Shown here: positions 25,074 to 32,412 of the stretch, piece after piece
How the letters are laid out: each line of letters starts with the position of its first letter
Position numbering within the stretch: position 1 is the first letter of the stretch
Notes under the pieces: model-generated
Databases searched by the model: none
The model's input: only the letters and a program-made list of their open reading frames with translations
What the model was told of the DNA's origin: nothing
Translations under genes and position numbers: made by a program
Assembly (NCBI GenBank): GCA_030152145.1
Contig: JASLIL010000054.1
Location: forward strand, 1 to 32,459
Length of the DNA: 32,459 bases
DNA from: Tissierellales bacterium
Lineage (GTDB): Bacteria > Bacillota > Clostridia > Tissierellales > JASKZW01
Direction of reading: 5' to 3'

Positions 25074-25118
25074 TGCTATACTAGGTATAAGTATTAAGTG
25101 GATACTCAGTATAAGTAT
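25074..25118 (+). promoter_or_regulatory. CoADR promoter and repeated operator-like motif
   Basis: An extended -10 (TGC then TATACT, 25074-25082) is followed by two identical 10-bp direct repeats GTATAAGTAT at 25085-25094 and 25109-25118. Between and around them AGTAT/ATACT half-sites form inverted repeats. A TTGACA at 25042 is too far away for this -10. Repeats just downstream of a start site suggest a repressor operator, perhaps for a sulfur or redox sensor. Confidence 0.45.
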
Positions 25119-25143
25119 ATTTATATAAATTGGGAGGTATAAT

Positions 25144-26844
25144 ATGAGTAAAAAAATAGTAGTTGTTGGTGGAGTTGCTGGAGGAGCTTCCAGTGCTGCT
25201 AGAATAAGAAGACTAGATGAAAGTGCTGAAATAGTAATGTTTGAAAGAGGACCACATGTATCCTTCTCCAACTGTTCACTTCCATTTTACCTAAGTGACA
25301 TAGTGGAAAACAAGGAAGACCTAGTTCTAATGAATCCAGAAAAATTTGACAAGCAATACAAGATAGATGCTAGGGTAAACAGTGAAGTTGTGGCTATCCA
25401 TAGGGAAGACAAGGAAGTAGAGGTTAAGAATCTTCTAACAGGAGAAAGCTATAGGGAGTCCTATGATAAGCTAATACTATCACCAGGAGCCAATCCAATA
25501 GTTCCACCTTTTGAAGGAATGGACAAGGTAGATATTTTCACCATAAGAAATGTTGTGGACATTGAAAAGTTAAAGAATCACCTGGACTCTGACAAGGTAA
25601 AGAATGTAACAGTTATAGGTGGAGGTTTTATAGGTATAGAGTCAGCAGAAAATTTAAAGATGGCAGGTTACAATGTAACAGTAGTAGAAGCTAGCCCTCA
25701 GATAATGAGGCCATTTGATTATGATATGGTTCAGATTCTTCACACTGTCCTAGTAGAAAATGGCATAGATCTAATAGTTGAAGACAAGGTTGAAAAATTT
25801 GAAGAACAGACTGTTGTCCTAGGATCAGGTAAGAGGATTAGCGCCGATGCAGTAGTTCTAGCTATAGGTGTTAAGCCAGAAACAAGTCTAGCTACTTCAG
25901 CAGGATTGGAATTGGGAAAAACAGGAGCTATAAAGGTAGATGGATCCTACAGAACCAATGATAAGGACATATATGCAGTAGGAGATGCTGTTGAAGTACA
26001 TCACAAGTTGTTACATGGTAGATCCAAGTTAGCCCTAGCAGGACCAGCCCAAAAACAAGCTAGGTTTGCAGCAGATCATATCTATGGAAATAGGGTTACA
26101 AATGAAGGAGTTATTGGGTCATCAGTAATCCAGATTTTTGACTATAATGGAGCCAGCACAGGTCTTACAGAAGGTTTAATAGAAGCAACCAAGATGGATA
26201 TTGAATATGAAACTGTAATGGTTATACCCCAGGACAAGGTAGGACTAATGCCAGATGCTAATCCTATGTTCTTTAAACTTATATATGAGAATCCAACTGG
26301 ACGAATATTGGGAGCTCAGGCTATTGGTAAGGGAAATGTAGACAAGAGAATAGATGTTATAGCTACAGTTATTAAATTCAGTGGTAATCTAGAGGATTTA
26401 AGAGATCTAGAACTTTGCTATGCACCTCCTTTTGGAACAGCGAAGGATGTAGTAAATCAGGCAGGCTTAACAGCCCTAAATATATTAGAAAGAAGATATG
26501 ATCAAATTCATGTTAAGGATGTTAGGCCCCTATATGAAGAAGGAGCTTACTTCCTAGATGTTAGAACTCCAGAAGAATATGAAAATGGACACATAAAGGG
26601 TTCAAAACATATCCCACTTTGCCAATTAAGGGACAGGGTAAATGAAATACCAAAGGATAGGCCAGTATATGTACACTGCAGATCAGGCCAAAGAAGCTAC
26701 AATGCAGTTATGGCTCTACAGCAACTTGGTTTTGATAATGTAAAGAATTTCGCGGGAAGTTTCCTTGCTCTATCATTCTTTGAGTATTACAATGATAAGA
26801 GGTTAGATAGGGAGCCAATAGTTACCAAATATTGTTTTAAATAA
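25144..26844 (+). CDS. CoA-disulfide reductase with C-terminal rhodanese domain
   Basis: A 566-aa FAD-dependent pyridine-nucleotide disulfide oxidoreductase. It has an N-terminal FAD-binding GGVAGGASSA motif, a single active cysteine, Cys44, in SFSNCSLPFYL, an NAD(P)H motif VIGGGFIGIESA, and YAVGDAVEV for FAD. The rhodanese domain (about 470-555) has catalytic Cys512 in VHCRSGQRS. CoADR-rhodanese fusions reduce CoA disulfide, polysulfide or CoA persulfide with NADH and protect anaerobes from sulfane sulfur or oxygen stress. A further Cys564 lies near the C-terminus. Monocistronic; the start is ATG with GGGAGG upstream. Confidence 0.93.
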   Translation: MSKKIVVVGGVAGGASSAARIRRLDESAEIVMFERGPHVSFSNCSLPFYLSDIVENKEDLVLMNPEKFDKQYKIDARVNSEVVAIHREDKEVEVKNLLTGESYRESYDKLILSPGANPIVPPFEGMDKVDIFTIRNVVDIEKLKNHLDSDKVKNVTVIGGGFIGIESAENLKMAGYNVTVVEASPQIMRPFDYDMVQILHTVLVENGIDLIVEDKVEKFEEQTVVLGSGKRISADAVVLAIGVKPETSLATSAGLELGKTGAIKVDGSYRTNDKDIYAVGDAVEVHHKLLHGRSKLALAGPAQKQARFAADHIYGNRVTNEGVIGSSVIQIFDYNGASTGLTEGLIEATKMDIEYETVMVIPQDKVGLMPDANPMFFKLIYENPTGRILGAQAIGKGNVDKRIDVIATVIKFSGNLEDLRDLELCYAPPFGTAKDVVNQAGLTALNILERRYDQIHVKDVRPLYEEGAYFLDVRTPEEYENGHIKGSKHIPLCQLRDRVNEIPKDRPVYVHCRSGQRSYNAVMALQQLGFDNVKNFAGSFLALSFFEYYNDKRLDREPIVTKYCFK

Positions 26845-26856
26845 GAAAAAAGGGCA

Positions 26857-26892
26857 ATAAAAAAACCTGAATCATATGATTCAGGTTTTTTA
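26857..26892. terminator. Bidirectional terminator between CoADR gene and tRNA-Glu
   Basis: A long perfect stem (AAAAAACCTGAATCAT / ATGATTCAGGTTTTTT) with A and T flanks serves the CoADR gene on + and the tRNA on -. Confidence 0.9.
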
Positions 26893-26895
26893 ATA

Positions 26896-26970
26896 TGGTG
26901 ACCCTACCGGGATTCGAACCCGGGATACCACCGTGAAAGGGTGGTGTCTTAACCGCTTGACCATAGGGCC
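26896..26970 (-). tRNA. tRNA-Glu (UUC)
   Basis: The minus strand folds as a 75-nt tRNA. The acceptor GGCCCTA pairs with TAGGGTC and is followed by A and an encoded CCA-type end. The anticodon stem CCACC/GGTGG encloses loop CTTTCAC with anticodon TTC, and the T arm is CCGGG TTCGAAT CCCGG. The upstream promoter is TTGACA-17-TATTAT on the minus strand (27010-27015 and 26987-26992). Confidence 0.97.
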
Positions 26971-27017
26971 TTGTTGCTACATTAAAATAATACTATAATA
27001 TAAGAGAGTTGTCAACT
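26971..27017. promoter_or_regulatory. Overlapping divergent promoters of niaR (+) and tRNA-Glu (-) with palindrome
   Basis: On +, TTGTTG (26971-26976), 17 nt, TATAAT (26994-26999) drives niaR. On -, TTGACA (27010-27015), 17 nt, TATTAT (26987-26992) drives tRNA-Glu. The two promoters interleave within 47 bp. A perfect palindrome AGTTG-T-CAACT (27007-27017) covers the tRNA -35 and the probable niaR start site, so a protein bound there could affect both. Confidence 0.7.
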
Positions 27018-27044
27018 GTTTTAGAGAAAAAAGGAGGAAATATT

Positions 27045-27551
27045 TTGGAACGTAAAGATAAGATATTAGAAATATTAAGAGAATCCCAAGGACCAGTTAA
27101 GGGTACAGACCTAGGAGAAGAATTTCAAGTATCACGTCAGGTAATAGTTCAAGACATAGCCATATTACGTGCAGAGGGTGAGAATATAGTAGCCACAAAT
27201 AGAGGATATCTAATCCCAACAGATAAACTTTCTTTGAGAAAAACTATAGTTTGTCAGCATTCTAGCCTGGAGGAAATAAAGGACGAATTGGAAATAGTAG
27301 TAGACAATGGAGGCAGGGTAAAGGATGTTATAGTGGACCATCCAGTTTATGGAGAAATAAGAACGCCTCTCGAAATACGAAGTAGGAAGGACATAAAATC
27401 TTTTATAAGTGAGTTAGTAGGCAAAGAGGGAGAGCCTCTATCTAGCCTAACTGATGGGGTCCACATGCACACCATAGAAATTGATAACCTAGAGGATTTT
27501 AGGGAAATAGAAAGAGGGTTATTAGAGAAAAAATACTTGATAAAGGAATAA
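27045..27551 (+). CDS. niaR: NiaR-type niacin-responsive repressor (HTH + 3H domain)
   Basis: A 168-aa regulator. The N-terminal wHTH (1-60) has LGEEFQVSRQVIVQDIAILRAEG. The C-terminal 3H domain contains the three histidine elements CQH (His72), VDHPVYG (His99) and DGVHMH (His140, His142), which bind metal in known NiaR. The family represses NAD biosynthesis and niacin uptake genes when niacin is present. I set the start at TTG 27045, 6 nt after AAGGAGG; an upstream TTG at 27009 lies at the probable transcription start. The next gene on the same strand (EIIC-like) starts 50 nt downstream and is a candidate target. Confidence 0.9.
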   Translation: MERKDKILEILRESQGPVKGTDLGEEFQVSRQVIVQDIAILRAEGENIVATNRGYLIPTDKLSLRKTIVCQHSSLEEIKDELEIVVDNGGRVKDVIVDHPVYGEIRTPLEIRSRKDIKSFISELVGKEGEPLSSLTDGVHMHTIEIDNLEDFREIERGLLEKKYLIKE

Positions 27552-27601
27552 TAATTTGCTATCCTTTGTATATACGACTGACAAGACAAAGGAGAATACT
27601 T

Positions 27602-28618
27602 ATGGAAAATAAAAAATCAAGTATTAAAGACTCTTTTATAAAGAGCCTAAATGGCATGGCACTAGGACTTTTTTCATCACTTTTAATAGGGCTGATAATG
27701 AAGCAGCTAGGGAATCTTCTGGGCTGGCAAAAATTGATAGACTTTGGACAAATAACCCAGTTTATGATGGGGCCAGCTATAGGTGTAGGAGTAGCCTATG
27801 CCCTTGAGGCACCAGCTCTGGGAGTATTTTCAGCAGCTGCAGTAGGGGCCATAGGCGCAGGAACTGTAGGGTTAGGCCAGGAAGCAACAGTGGCACTGGG
27901 AGAACCAGTAGGAGCCTATATAGCCAGTCTAGCTGCTGTATATGTAGCAAAGAAAACCAGCCTAGACAATAGCTTTAAGATATTAGTAACACCCTTCCTA
28001 ACCATACTGGTAGGAGGATTGGTAGGAATATACATATCTCCAGTTATAAGCCAGGCCATGAACCTAATAGGCCAAATGATAAATAGGGCAACAGAGCTTA
28101 GACCTATACCTATGGGTCTAATAGTTTCAGTCCTAATGGGTATACTTCTAACCCTACCAGTTAGCAGTGCAGCCATAGCAATATCCCTAGGCCTTTCAGG
28201 CCTAGCAGCAGGAGCATCAGTAGTAGGCTGTTCCTGTCAGATGATAGGTTTTGCAGTTATCTCCTATAGGGACAATGGAATGGGAGGACTTTTTGCCCAG
28301 GGACTGGGAACCAGTATGCTGCAAATCACCAATATAGTTAAAAACCCTAAAATTTGGCTACCACCTATTATAGCCAGTGCTATACTAGGACCTGTCTCCA
28401 CCAGTCTAATAAAGATGGAGAACAATAAATTTGGGGCAGGAATGGGCACCAGTGGTTTAGTAGGCCAGCTTTCAGCCATAGATACCATGGGCTTTAGTGG
28501 AGGAGTTTTATTTAAAATACTTATAATGCACTTTATTTTGCCAGCAATCATATCTTTTGGGGTATATAAGCTAATGAGGGATAAGAATCTCATAAAAGAT
28601 GGGGACATGAAATTATAA
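27602..28618 (+). CDS. Orphan EIIC-like membrane protein, PfoR family (PTS_EIIC_2)
   Basis: A 338-aa protein with about nine membrane segments and many Gly/Ala helices (FMMGPAIGVGVAYALEAPAL, FLTILVGGLVGIYISPVI, LPVSSAAIAISLGLSGLAAG). It matches the PTS_EIIC_2/PfoR group, which has an EIIC-type fold but no attached EIIA or EIIB, and none is nearby. The substrate is unknown. Its position after niaR makes niacin-related transport a possibility, by inference only; perfringolysin regulation, the name origin, is not supported here. The start is ATG 27602 with AAAGGAGA upstream; the longer frame from a TTG at 27566 has no ribosome binding site. Confidence 0.8.
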   Translation: MENKKSSIKDSFIKSLNGMALGLFSSLLIGLIMKQLGNLLGWQKLIDFGQITQFMMGPAIGVGVAYALEAPALGVFSAAAVGAIGAGTVGLGQEATVALGEPVGAYIASLAAVYVAKKTSLDNSFKILVTPFLTILVGGLVGIYISPVISQAMNLIGQMINRATELRPIPMGLIVSVLMGILLTLPVSSAAIAISLGLSGLAAGASVVGCSCQMIGFAVISYRDNGMGGLFAQGLGTSMLQITNIVKNPKIWLPPIIASAILGPVSTSLIKMENNKFGAGMGTSGLVGQLSAIDTMGFSGGVLFKILIMHFILPAIISFGVYKLMRDKNLIKDGDMKL

Positions 28619-28647
28619 TTGCAGAAGAATAAAAACTATGTTATAAT
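28619..28647 (+). promoter_or_regulatory. serS promoter
   Basis: TTGCAG (28619-28624), a 17-nt spacer and a perfect TATAAT (28642-28647) begin immediately after the preceding stop codon. Predicted transcription starts near 28654, just before the T-box leader. Confidence 0.65.
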
Positions 28648-28654
28648 TCAATAA

Positions 28655-28849
28655 ACTAAAAACTTGACTGTGATAGGACTTAGTACATAGGAAATTATTT
28701 AAGAGAGCCAGTGCTTGGTGGAAACTGGTATAAGGAACTATGGAATCTACCCTTGAGTCAAAAACTTTAAGTGAACCTTTTTTAAGGTTAACTAGGGTGG
28801 CAACGCGGGAGCTAGATCTCGTCCCTATATTGGGGACGGGATTTTTTTA
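28655..28849 (+). promoter_or_regulatory. Serine T-box riboswitch
   Basis: The leader has the T-box sequence AGGGTGGCAACGCGGG (from 28794) and a terminator hairpin (28816-28842, one G-U pair) with seven T. Stem I is closed by GACTT (28677) with GAGTC (28755), followed by an AGTA element. By alignment to the glyQS leader as I recall it, the specifier is TCT at 28746-28748 (GAA-TCT-ACCCTTGAG), a serine codon. Uncharged tRNA-Ser should stabilise the antiterminator and turn on serS. Confidence 0.93.
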
Positions 28850-28875
28850 TATTTAAAATAGAATGGAGTGATCTT

Positions 28876-30150
28876 GTGCTAGATATTAAGAGAATTAGAA
28901 TGAATCCAGAAGAAGTTAAGGCCGGTCTGGAAAAAAGACGTGGTCAGTATGAAATTGACAAAGTCATACAAATTGACGAAGATAGAAGGCAGCTAATAGC
29001 TGAAGTAGAAGAGATGAAGGCCAATCAAAACAAGGTTTCAAAAAGCATCCCTGAATACAAGAAGGAAGGCAAGGATGTAAAAGATCTTCTAGTGGAAATG
29101 AAGGAGCTATCCTCAGACATAAAGGAAAAAGACCAAAGGGTTAAGGAAATAGACGAGGAACTAAAACAACTACTACTTACAATACCAAATGTACCCAACA
29201 TTGATGTACCCTACGGACAATCAGATGAGGACAATGTGGAGATTAAAAAATGGGGGCAACCTAGGGATTTTGATTTTGAAGTTAAGGCTCACTGGGACCT
29301 GGGAACAGACCTAGACATACTTGACTTTGAAAGGGCAGGAAAGATAACAGGAGCTAGGTTTACAGTCTACAAGGGAATGGGTGCCAAACTAGAAAGAGCC
29401 CTTATAAACCTGATGCTAGACAGCCACACAGAAGACCATGGCTACAAGGAAATCCTAACACCTTTTATGGTAAACAGGGAAAGTATGACAGGAACAGGCC
29501 AGCTACCTAAGTTTGAACATGATATGTTCCACCTGCCAAGCAAGGACTATTTCCTAGTTCCTACAGCAGAGGTACCTTTAACCAACCTTTTAAGAGATGA
29601 AATCCTAAAAGAAGATCAGCTACCTATTTACTACACAGGCTACACACCTTGCTTTAGACAGGAAGCAGGATCAGCAGGTAGAGACACTAGAGGAATCATA
29701 AGAAATCACCAGTTTGACAAGGTAGAGCTAATAAAATTTGTTAAGCCAGAAAGCTCCTATGAAGAGCTAGACAAGCTACTATCTAATGCAGAAGCGATTC
29801 TACAGGCCCTAGAGCTACCTTACAGGGTAGTAGCCCTAAGTACTGGAGATCTAGGCTTCTCAGCAGCAAAAACCTATGACATAGAGGTTTGGATGCCAAG
29901 CTATGGCAGATATGTAGAAATATCTTCTTGCAGTAACTTTGAAGACTATCAGGCCAGACGTTCAAATATAAGATATAGGGCAGAAGAAGATAAGAAAACT
30001 AGATTTGTCCATACCTTAAATGGTTCAGGACTAGCAGTAGGTAGAGCCCTAGCTGCAGTTCTAGAAAACAACCAAAGAGAAGACGGAAGCATTGAAATAC
30101 CAGAGGTTCTAAGACCCTACCTTAGAAATAGAAGCCTTATAGAGAAATAG
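28876..30150 (+). CDS. serS: Seryl-tRNA synthetase
   Basis: A 424-aa class II synthetase. An N-terminal antiparallel coiled coil (about 30-105) binds the long arm of tRNA-Ser. The catalytic domain has motif 2 FRQEAGSAGRDTRG and motif 3 GSGLAVGRALAAVLEN, with TAEVPLTN in the serine pocket and the EISSCSNFEDYQARR region. The start is GTG 28876 with TGGAGTGAT upstream. It is transcribed alone under the serine T-box and ended by the hairpin at 30170. Confidence 0.97.
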   Translation: MLDIKRIRMNPEEVKAGLEKRRGQYEIDKVIQIDEDRRQLIAEVEEMKANQNKVSKSIPEYKKEGKDVKDLLVEMKELSSDIKEKDQRVKEIDEELKQLLLTIPNVPNIDVPYGQSDEDNVEIKKWGQPRDFDFEVKAHWDLGTDLDILDFERAGKITGARFTVYKGMGAKLERALINLMLDSHTEDHGYKEILTPFMVNRESMTGTGQLPKFEHDMFHLPSKDYFLVPTAEVPLTNLLRDEILKEDQLPIYYTGYTPCFRQEAGSAGRDTRGIIRNHQFDKVELIKFVKPESSYEELDKLLSNAEAILQALELPYRVVALSTGDLGFSAAKTYDIEVWMPSYGRYVEISSCSNFEDYQARRSNIRYRAEEDKKTRFVHTLNGSGLAVGRALAAVLENNQREDGSIEIPEVLRPYLRNRSLIEK

Positions 30151-30169
30151 AAAAAAATTAAATCATCTG

Positions 30170-30227
30170 CACCCCAAAGCTTTTATATTTATATTAGAAT
30201 AAATAAAAAGTAGAGGGGTGTTTTTTT
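30170..30227 (+). terminator. serS terminator
   Basis: Outer arms CACCCC and GGGGTG enclose an imperfect AT stem (CTTTT-A-TATTTAT with ATAAATAAAAAG, one bulge) and are followed by seven T. Confidence 0.75.
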
Positions 30228-30507
30228 ATGTCTAAAGCTAGAAGCTTCAAATAGATTTCCTATTCCCTCCCCTTTACAAGCTTAAAGATGGAAGATCTTT
30301 TGGATAAATAAGACTTAGATCAAAGTTTTTGATGGATTTAGAAGGGTAAAATCTAAGAGTCGGGAAGAGTTAAAAGTAGATAAAGATAGATAGATTATTA
30401 TAGGCTAAGGGAAAATTAAAGTTACAAAATCTTAGAGTAGAATCTAGTCTTAATTTTTGCTAAAACACCATACAGAATTTTGAACTTAATATGCCAGGGA
30501 TAGTCTT
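30228..30507. other. Non-coding AT-rich interval, nothing recognised
   Basis: 280 nt between the serS terminator and the stop of the convergent XRE gene. The only start near a G-rich tract (ATG at 30228) opens an eight-codon frame. I see no tRNA, clear hairpin or repeat here. It could be decayed sequence. Confidence 0.5.
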
Positions 30508-30927
30508 TTACTTATACTTATCCATTAGATAGAGGCAATCTTTTATAAACTCTATCACTTTATGTTTTTCATCATCAACAATATGCCTTTGGCCAAAACT
30601 AACATCACACTTATCTATAATTTCATATATATTAGAACTTGGAAGTCCTTTAGACTGCCTAACAAGAGATAAGCCGATCAGGTAATCCATTGAGCAGTTA
30701 AAGTATATAGAAAGGTCATAAAGCATCTTTAAAGAAGGTGCAGTACGGCCTGTTTCAACCTGTGCTAAGTGATTTCTAGATAGCCCAAAAACATCAGCCA
30801 GTTCTTGTTGAGTAATCTGTTTTTCTGATCTTAGGCTCTTAACCTTCAATCCAATAGATTCCTTAATATCATTAAATACTTTATTATTATGAATCGCAGA
30901 CTCGCTTTCATAGTTATATTTCTCCAT
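30508..30927 (-). CDS. XRE-family HTH transcriptional regulator
   Basis: A 139-aa regulator. The helix-turn-helix spans residues about 27-86 (LRSEKQITQQELADVFGLS, NHLAQVETGRTAPSLKML, MDYLIGLS), with a charged N-terminal extension and a C-terminal helical segment (DDEKHKVIEFIKDCLYLMDKY) likely used for dimerisation. There is no ligand or peptidase domain. The start is ATG with GGGGAGG upstream. A dyad lies 48-66 bp before the start and may be its own operator. Phage repressors look alike, but no phage genes are visible. The two membrane-protein genes upstream are plausible targets. Confidence 0.88.
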   Translation of the reverse strand: MEKYNYESESAIHNNKVFNDIKESIGLKVKSLRSEKQITQQELADVFGLSRNHLAQVETGRTAPSLKMLYDLSIYFNCSMDYLIGLSLVRQSKGLPSSNIYEIIDKCDVSFGQRHIVDDEKHKVIEFIKDCLYLMDKYK

Positions 30928-30974
30928 TTAATATCCTCCCCTTCTTCATAAGTAAAGAATTTTATTAATATACA

Positions 30975-30993
30975 TGATATATCTTTTATATCA
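30975..30993. promoter_or_regulatory. Dyad upstream of the XRE gene, candidate operator
   Basis: Perfect 7-bp arms TGATATA and TATATCA are separated by 5 nt, 48-66 bp before the XRE start codon. XRE regulators often bind such dyads to repress themselves; no experiment or second copy supports it here. Confidence 0.4.
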
Positions 30994-31023
30994 AACTTAA
31001 AATATAATTAAAATCAAGAAAAC

Positions 31024-31061
31024 AAAAGATTGCTTGTCCTATTGTTTACAAACAATCTTTT
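31024..31061 (-). terminator. Hairpin after the tandem membrane-protein genes
   Basis: Arms AAAAGATTG (31024-31032) and CAATCTTTT (31053-31061) enclose a 20-nt loop that itself contains a 16-bp palindrome, ATTGTTT-AC-AAACAAT (31041-31056). On the minus strand the stem is followed by GTTTTC, a weak T tract. Either a terminator about 105 nt after the gene at 31166, or an operator. Confidence 0.45.
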
Positions 31062-31165
31062 AAACTTACAATCAAGCTCCTAGATAGGCTTTATTTAAGA
31101 TCCATCTATTAAATTTTCTTAAGATAAAACTCCCTATGATTTATGGTATCCTATTATGTTTTGTC

Positions 31166-31660
31166 TTACCAAAAATTTGATGAAAGTGCGTCTAAAGATA
31201 CAGTTACTGGATTTACTTTAAAATATTTAGTTTCATTATCTGAATTTATTATATAGTAGTATTCTTTATCTTTTACAAAGGAAAATCTACTATTATTTAT
31301 TATAGGAACTGTATATTCTTCTTGAGATTTGGAAAATTCTAAGTTAGTTGATTTTAACTCCTTTCTAATAATGTCCTTACCCTCATTGTAGCTATAGTTA
31401 GGTAAGGTAAAGTAGATTATTAGGGGGATTAAAACAAGAATACATAGTAAAACTATCTTTTTATTTTTCCTTAAAGTTTTTTCCTCTACTATTGATCGGA
31501 TGAATATTACTACTAATATTATTACACATGGAATAAAGTATTGGATTTGATAAACTCCTTTATAGTCAGTATTTATCTTATATAAGTAAAATATTTCTAA
31601 AACTAAAAGGATAAAAATAGATAGATTTAAAATGTTTTTTAGACTATTCTTTTTCTTCAT
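31166..31660 (-). CDS. Membrane protein of unknown function, paralogue A
   Basis: A 164-aa protein I do not recognise. Three membrane helices are visible (about 11-27, 41-54, 68-86). A C-terminal extracytoplasmic domain of about 75 residues contains YSYNEG, an EEYTVP segment, KEYYYIINSD and a KYFKVNP...SSNFW end. A FYLYKINTDYKGVY segment follows the first helix. All these elements recur in the next gene, so the two are tandem paralogues. The start is ATG with AAGGAG 8 nt upstream. The mode of action is unknown. Confidence 0.75.
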   Translation of the reverse strand: MKKKNSLKNILNLSIFILLVLEIFYLYKINTDYKGVYQIQYFIPCVIILVVIFIRSIVEEKTLRKNKKIVLLCILVLIPLIIYFTLPNYSYNEGKDIIRKELKSTNLEFSKSQEEYTVPIINNSRFSFVKDKEYYYIINSDNETKYFKVNPVTVSLDALSSNFW

Positions 31661-31740
31661 ATTTATCAGCTCCTTAAAATTTGGCCCTTATGTCCTCTTT
31701 AGTGTAGAGTTTAGATTTTTGGTCTTAGTATAGGTCTTTT

Positions 31741-32205
31741 TTACCAGAACTTTTGATCCAACTCATTAAACCTACCACTTAGGGGGCAGACCCTAAAATA
31801 CCTAAGCTCTCCATCAAGTTTAAGGGGATAGTAGTAGTCACTGTTTTTAATAAATAGATACTCCCTAGGACCAGACCGGGGAACAGTATAGTTAGCTGTT
31901 TCAAGAAAAGTAAGCTTCTTGGTCTTAAGATGGTTTGTCAGGAGCTTCTGGCCTTCACCATAGCTGTAAAGAGGCTGGGTTAGGCTTACAATAAATATAA
32001 TAAGGCCAGGGCCTATTAGGCTGGTTCTAAGCTTATTTTTCTTGATTTTTTTAAAGTTCAGGCTTAAAACTAGGGGAGCTATAAAATAATAAGTACTGTA
32101 AACACCTTTATAGGCAGTGTTTACCCTATAGAGATAAAATCCAGTAAGAACAGGAATCAAAAATTTGATAAAGTTTAAAAGAAAATCCTCTCTCCTTCCC
32201 TTCAT
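31741..32205 (-). CDS. Membrane protein of unknown function, paralogue B
   Basis: A 154-aa paralogue of the preceding protein in the same orientation, 80 nt upstream of it. Shared elements in order: FYLYRVNTAYKGVY, two further membrane helices, YSYGEG, a helix ending LKTKKLTF, NYTVP, DYYYPL, RYFRVCP and QKFW at the very end. Overall divergence is high although motif positions are the same. I start it at ATG 32205, 7 nt after GGAGG; an in-frame ATG 42 nt earlier has no ribosome binding site. Coding looks real, but neither family nor function is known to me. Confidence 0.75.
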   Translation of the reverse strand: MKGRREDFLLNFIKFLIPVLTGFYLYRVNTAYKGVYSTYYFIAPLVLSLNFKKIKKNKLRTSLIGPGLIIFIVSLTQPLYSYGEGQKLLTNHLKTKKLTFLETANYTVPRSGPREYLFIKNSDYYYPLKLDGELRYFRVCPLSGRFNELDQKFW

Positions 32206-32412
32206 AGACAATCCTCCAATTAGTTTAAATTTAAAAGTACAGGGCATACAAAACTTACATGATTTTTACCCAATTATCTAAACTATAATTAAGTTTACTT
32301 GAAAATTGATGAAAGTCCCCTATATTATCGGATTTTATTGACAAAATTATAGTATAAAGGATTTTTTTTTGATATACTTAATAAGTAATAAGACTTTTAT
32401 GGAGGATGTATT

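Noticed and set aside
25042..25082. TTGACA at 25042 as the -35 for the TATACT at 25077
   Set aside because: The spacing is 29 nt, far over 17; the TATACT works better as an extended -10 preceded by TGC.
27009..27044. Longer N-terminus of NiaR from a TTG
   Set aside because: That TTG sits about 10 nt after the -10 element, at the transcription start, while AAGGAGG precedes TTG 27045.
27566..27601. Longer N-terminus of the EIIC-like protein from a TTG
   Set aside because: No ribosome binding site before it; AAAGGAGA lies just before ATG 27602, and the added residues are basic and unlike a membrane protein start.
30228..30254. Eight-codon open frame after the serS terminator
   Set aside because: The G-rich and T-rich sequence before it is the 3' arm and T tract of the terminator, not a ribosome binding site.
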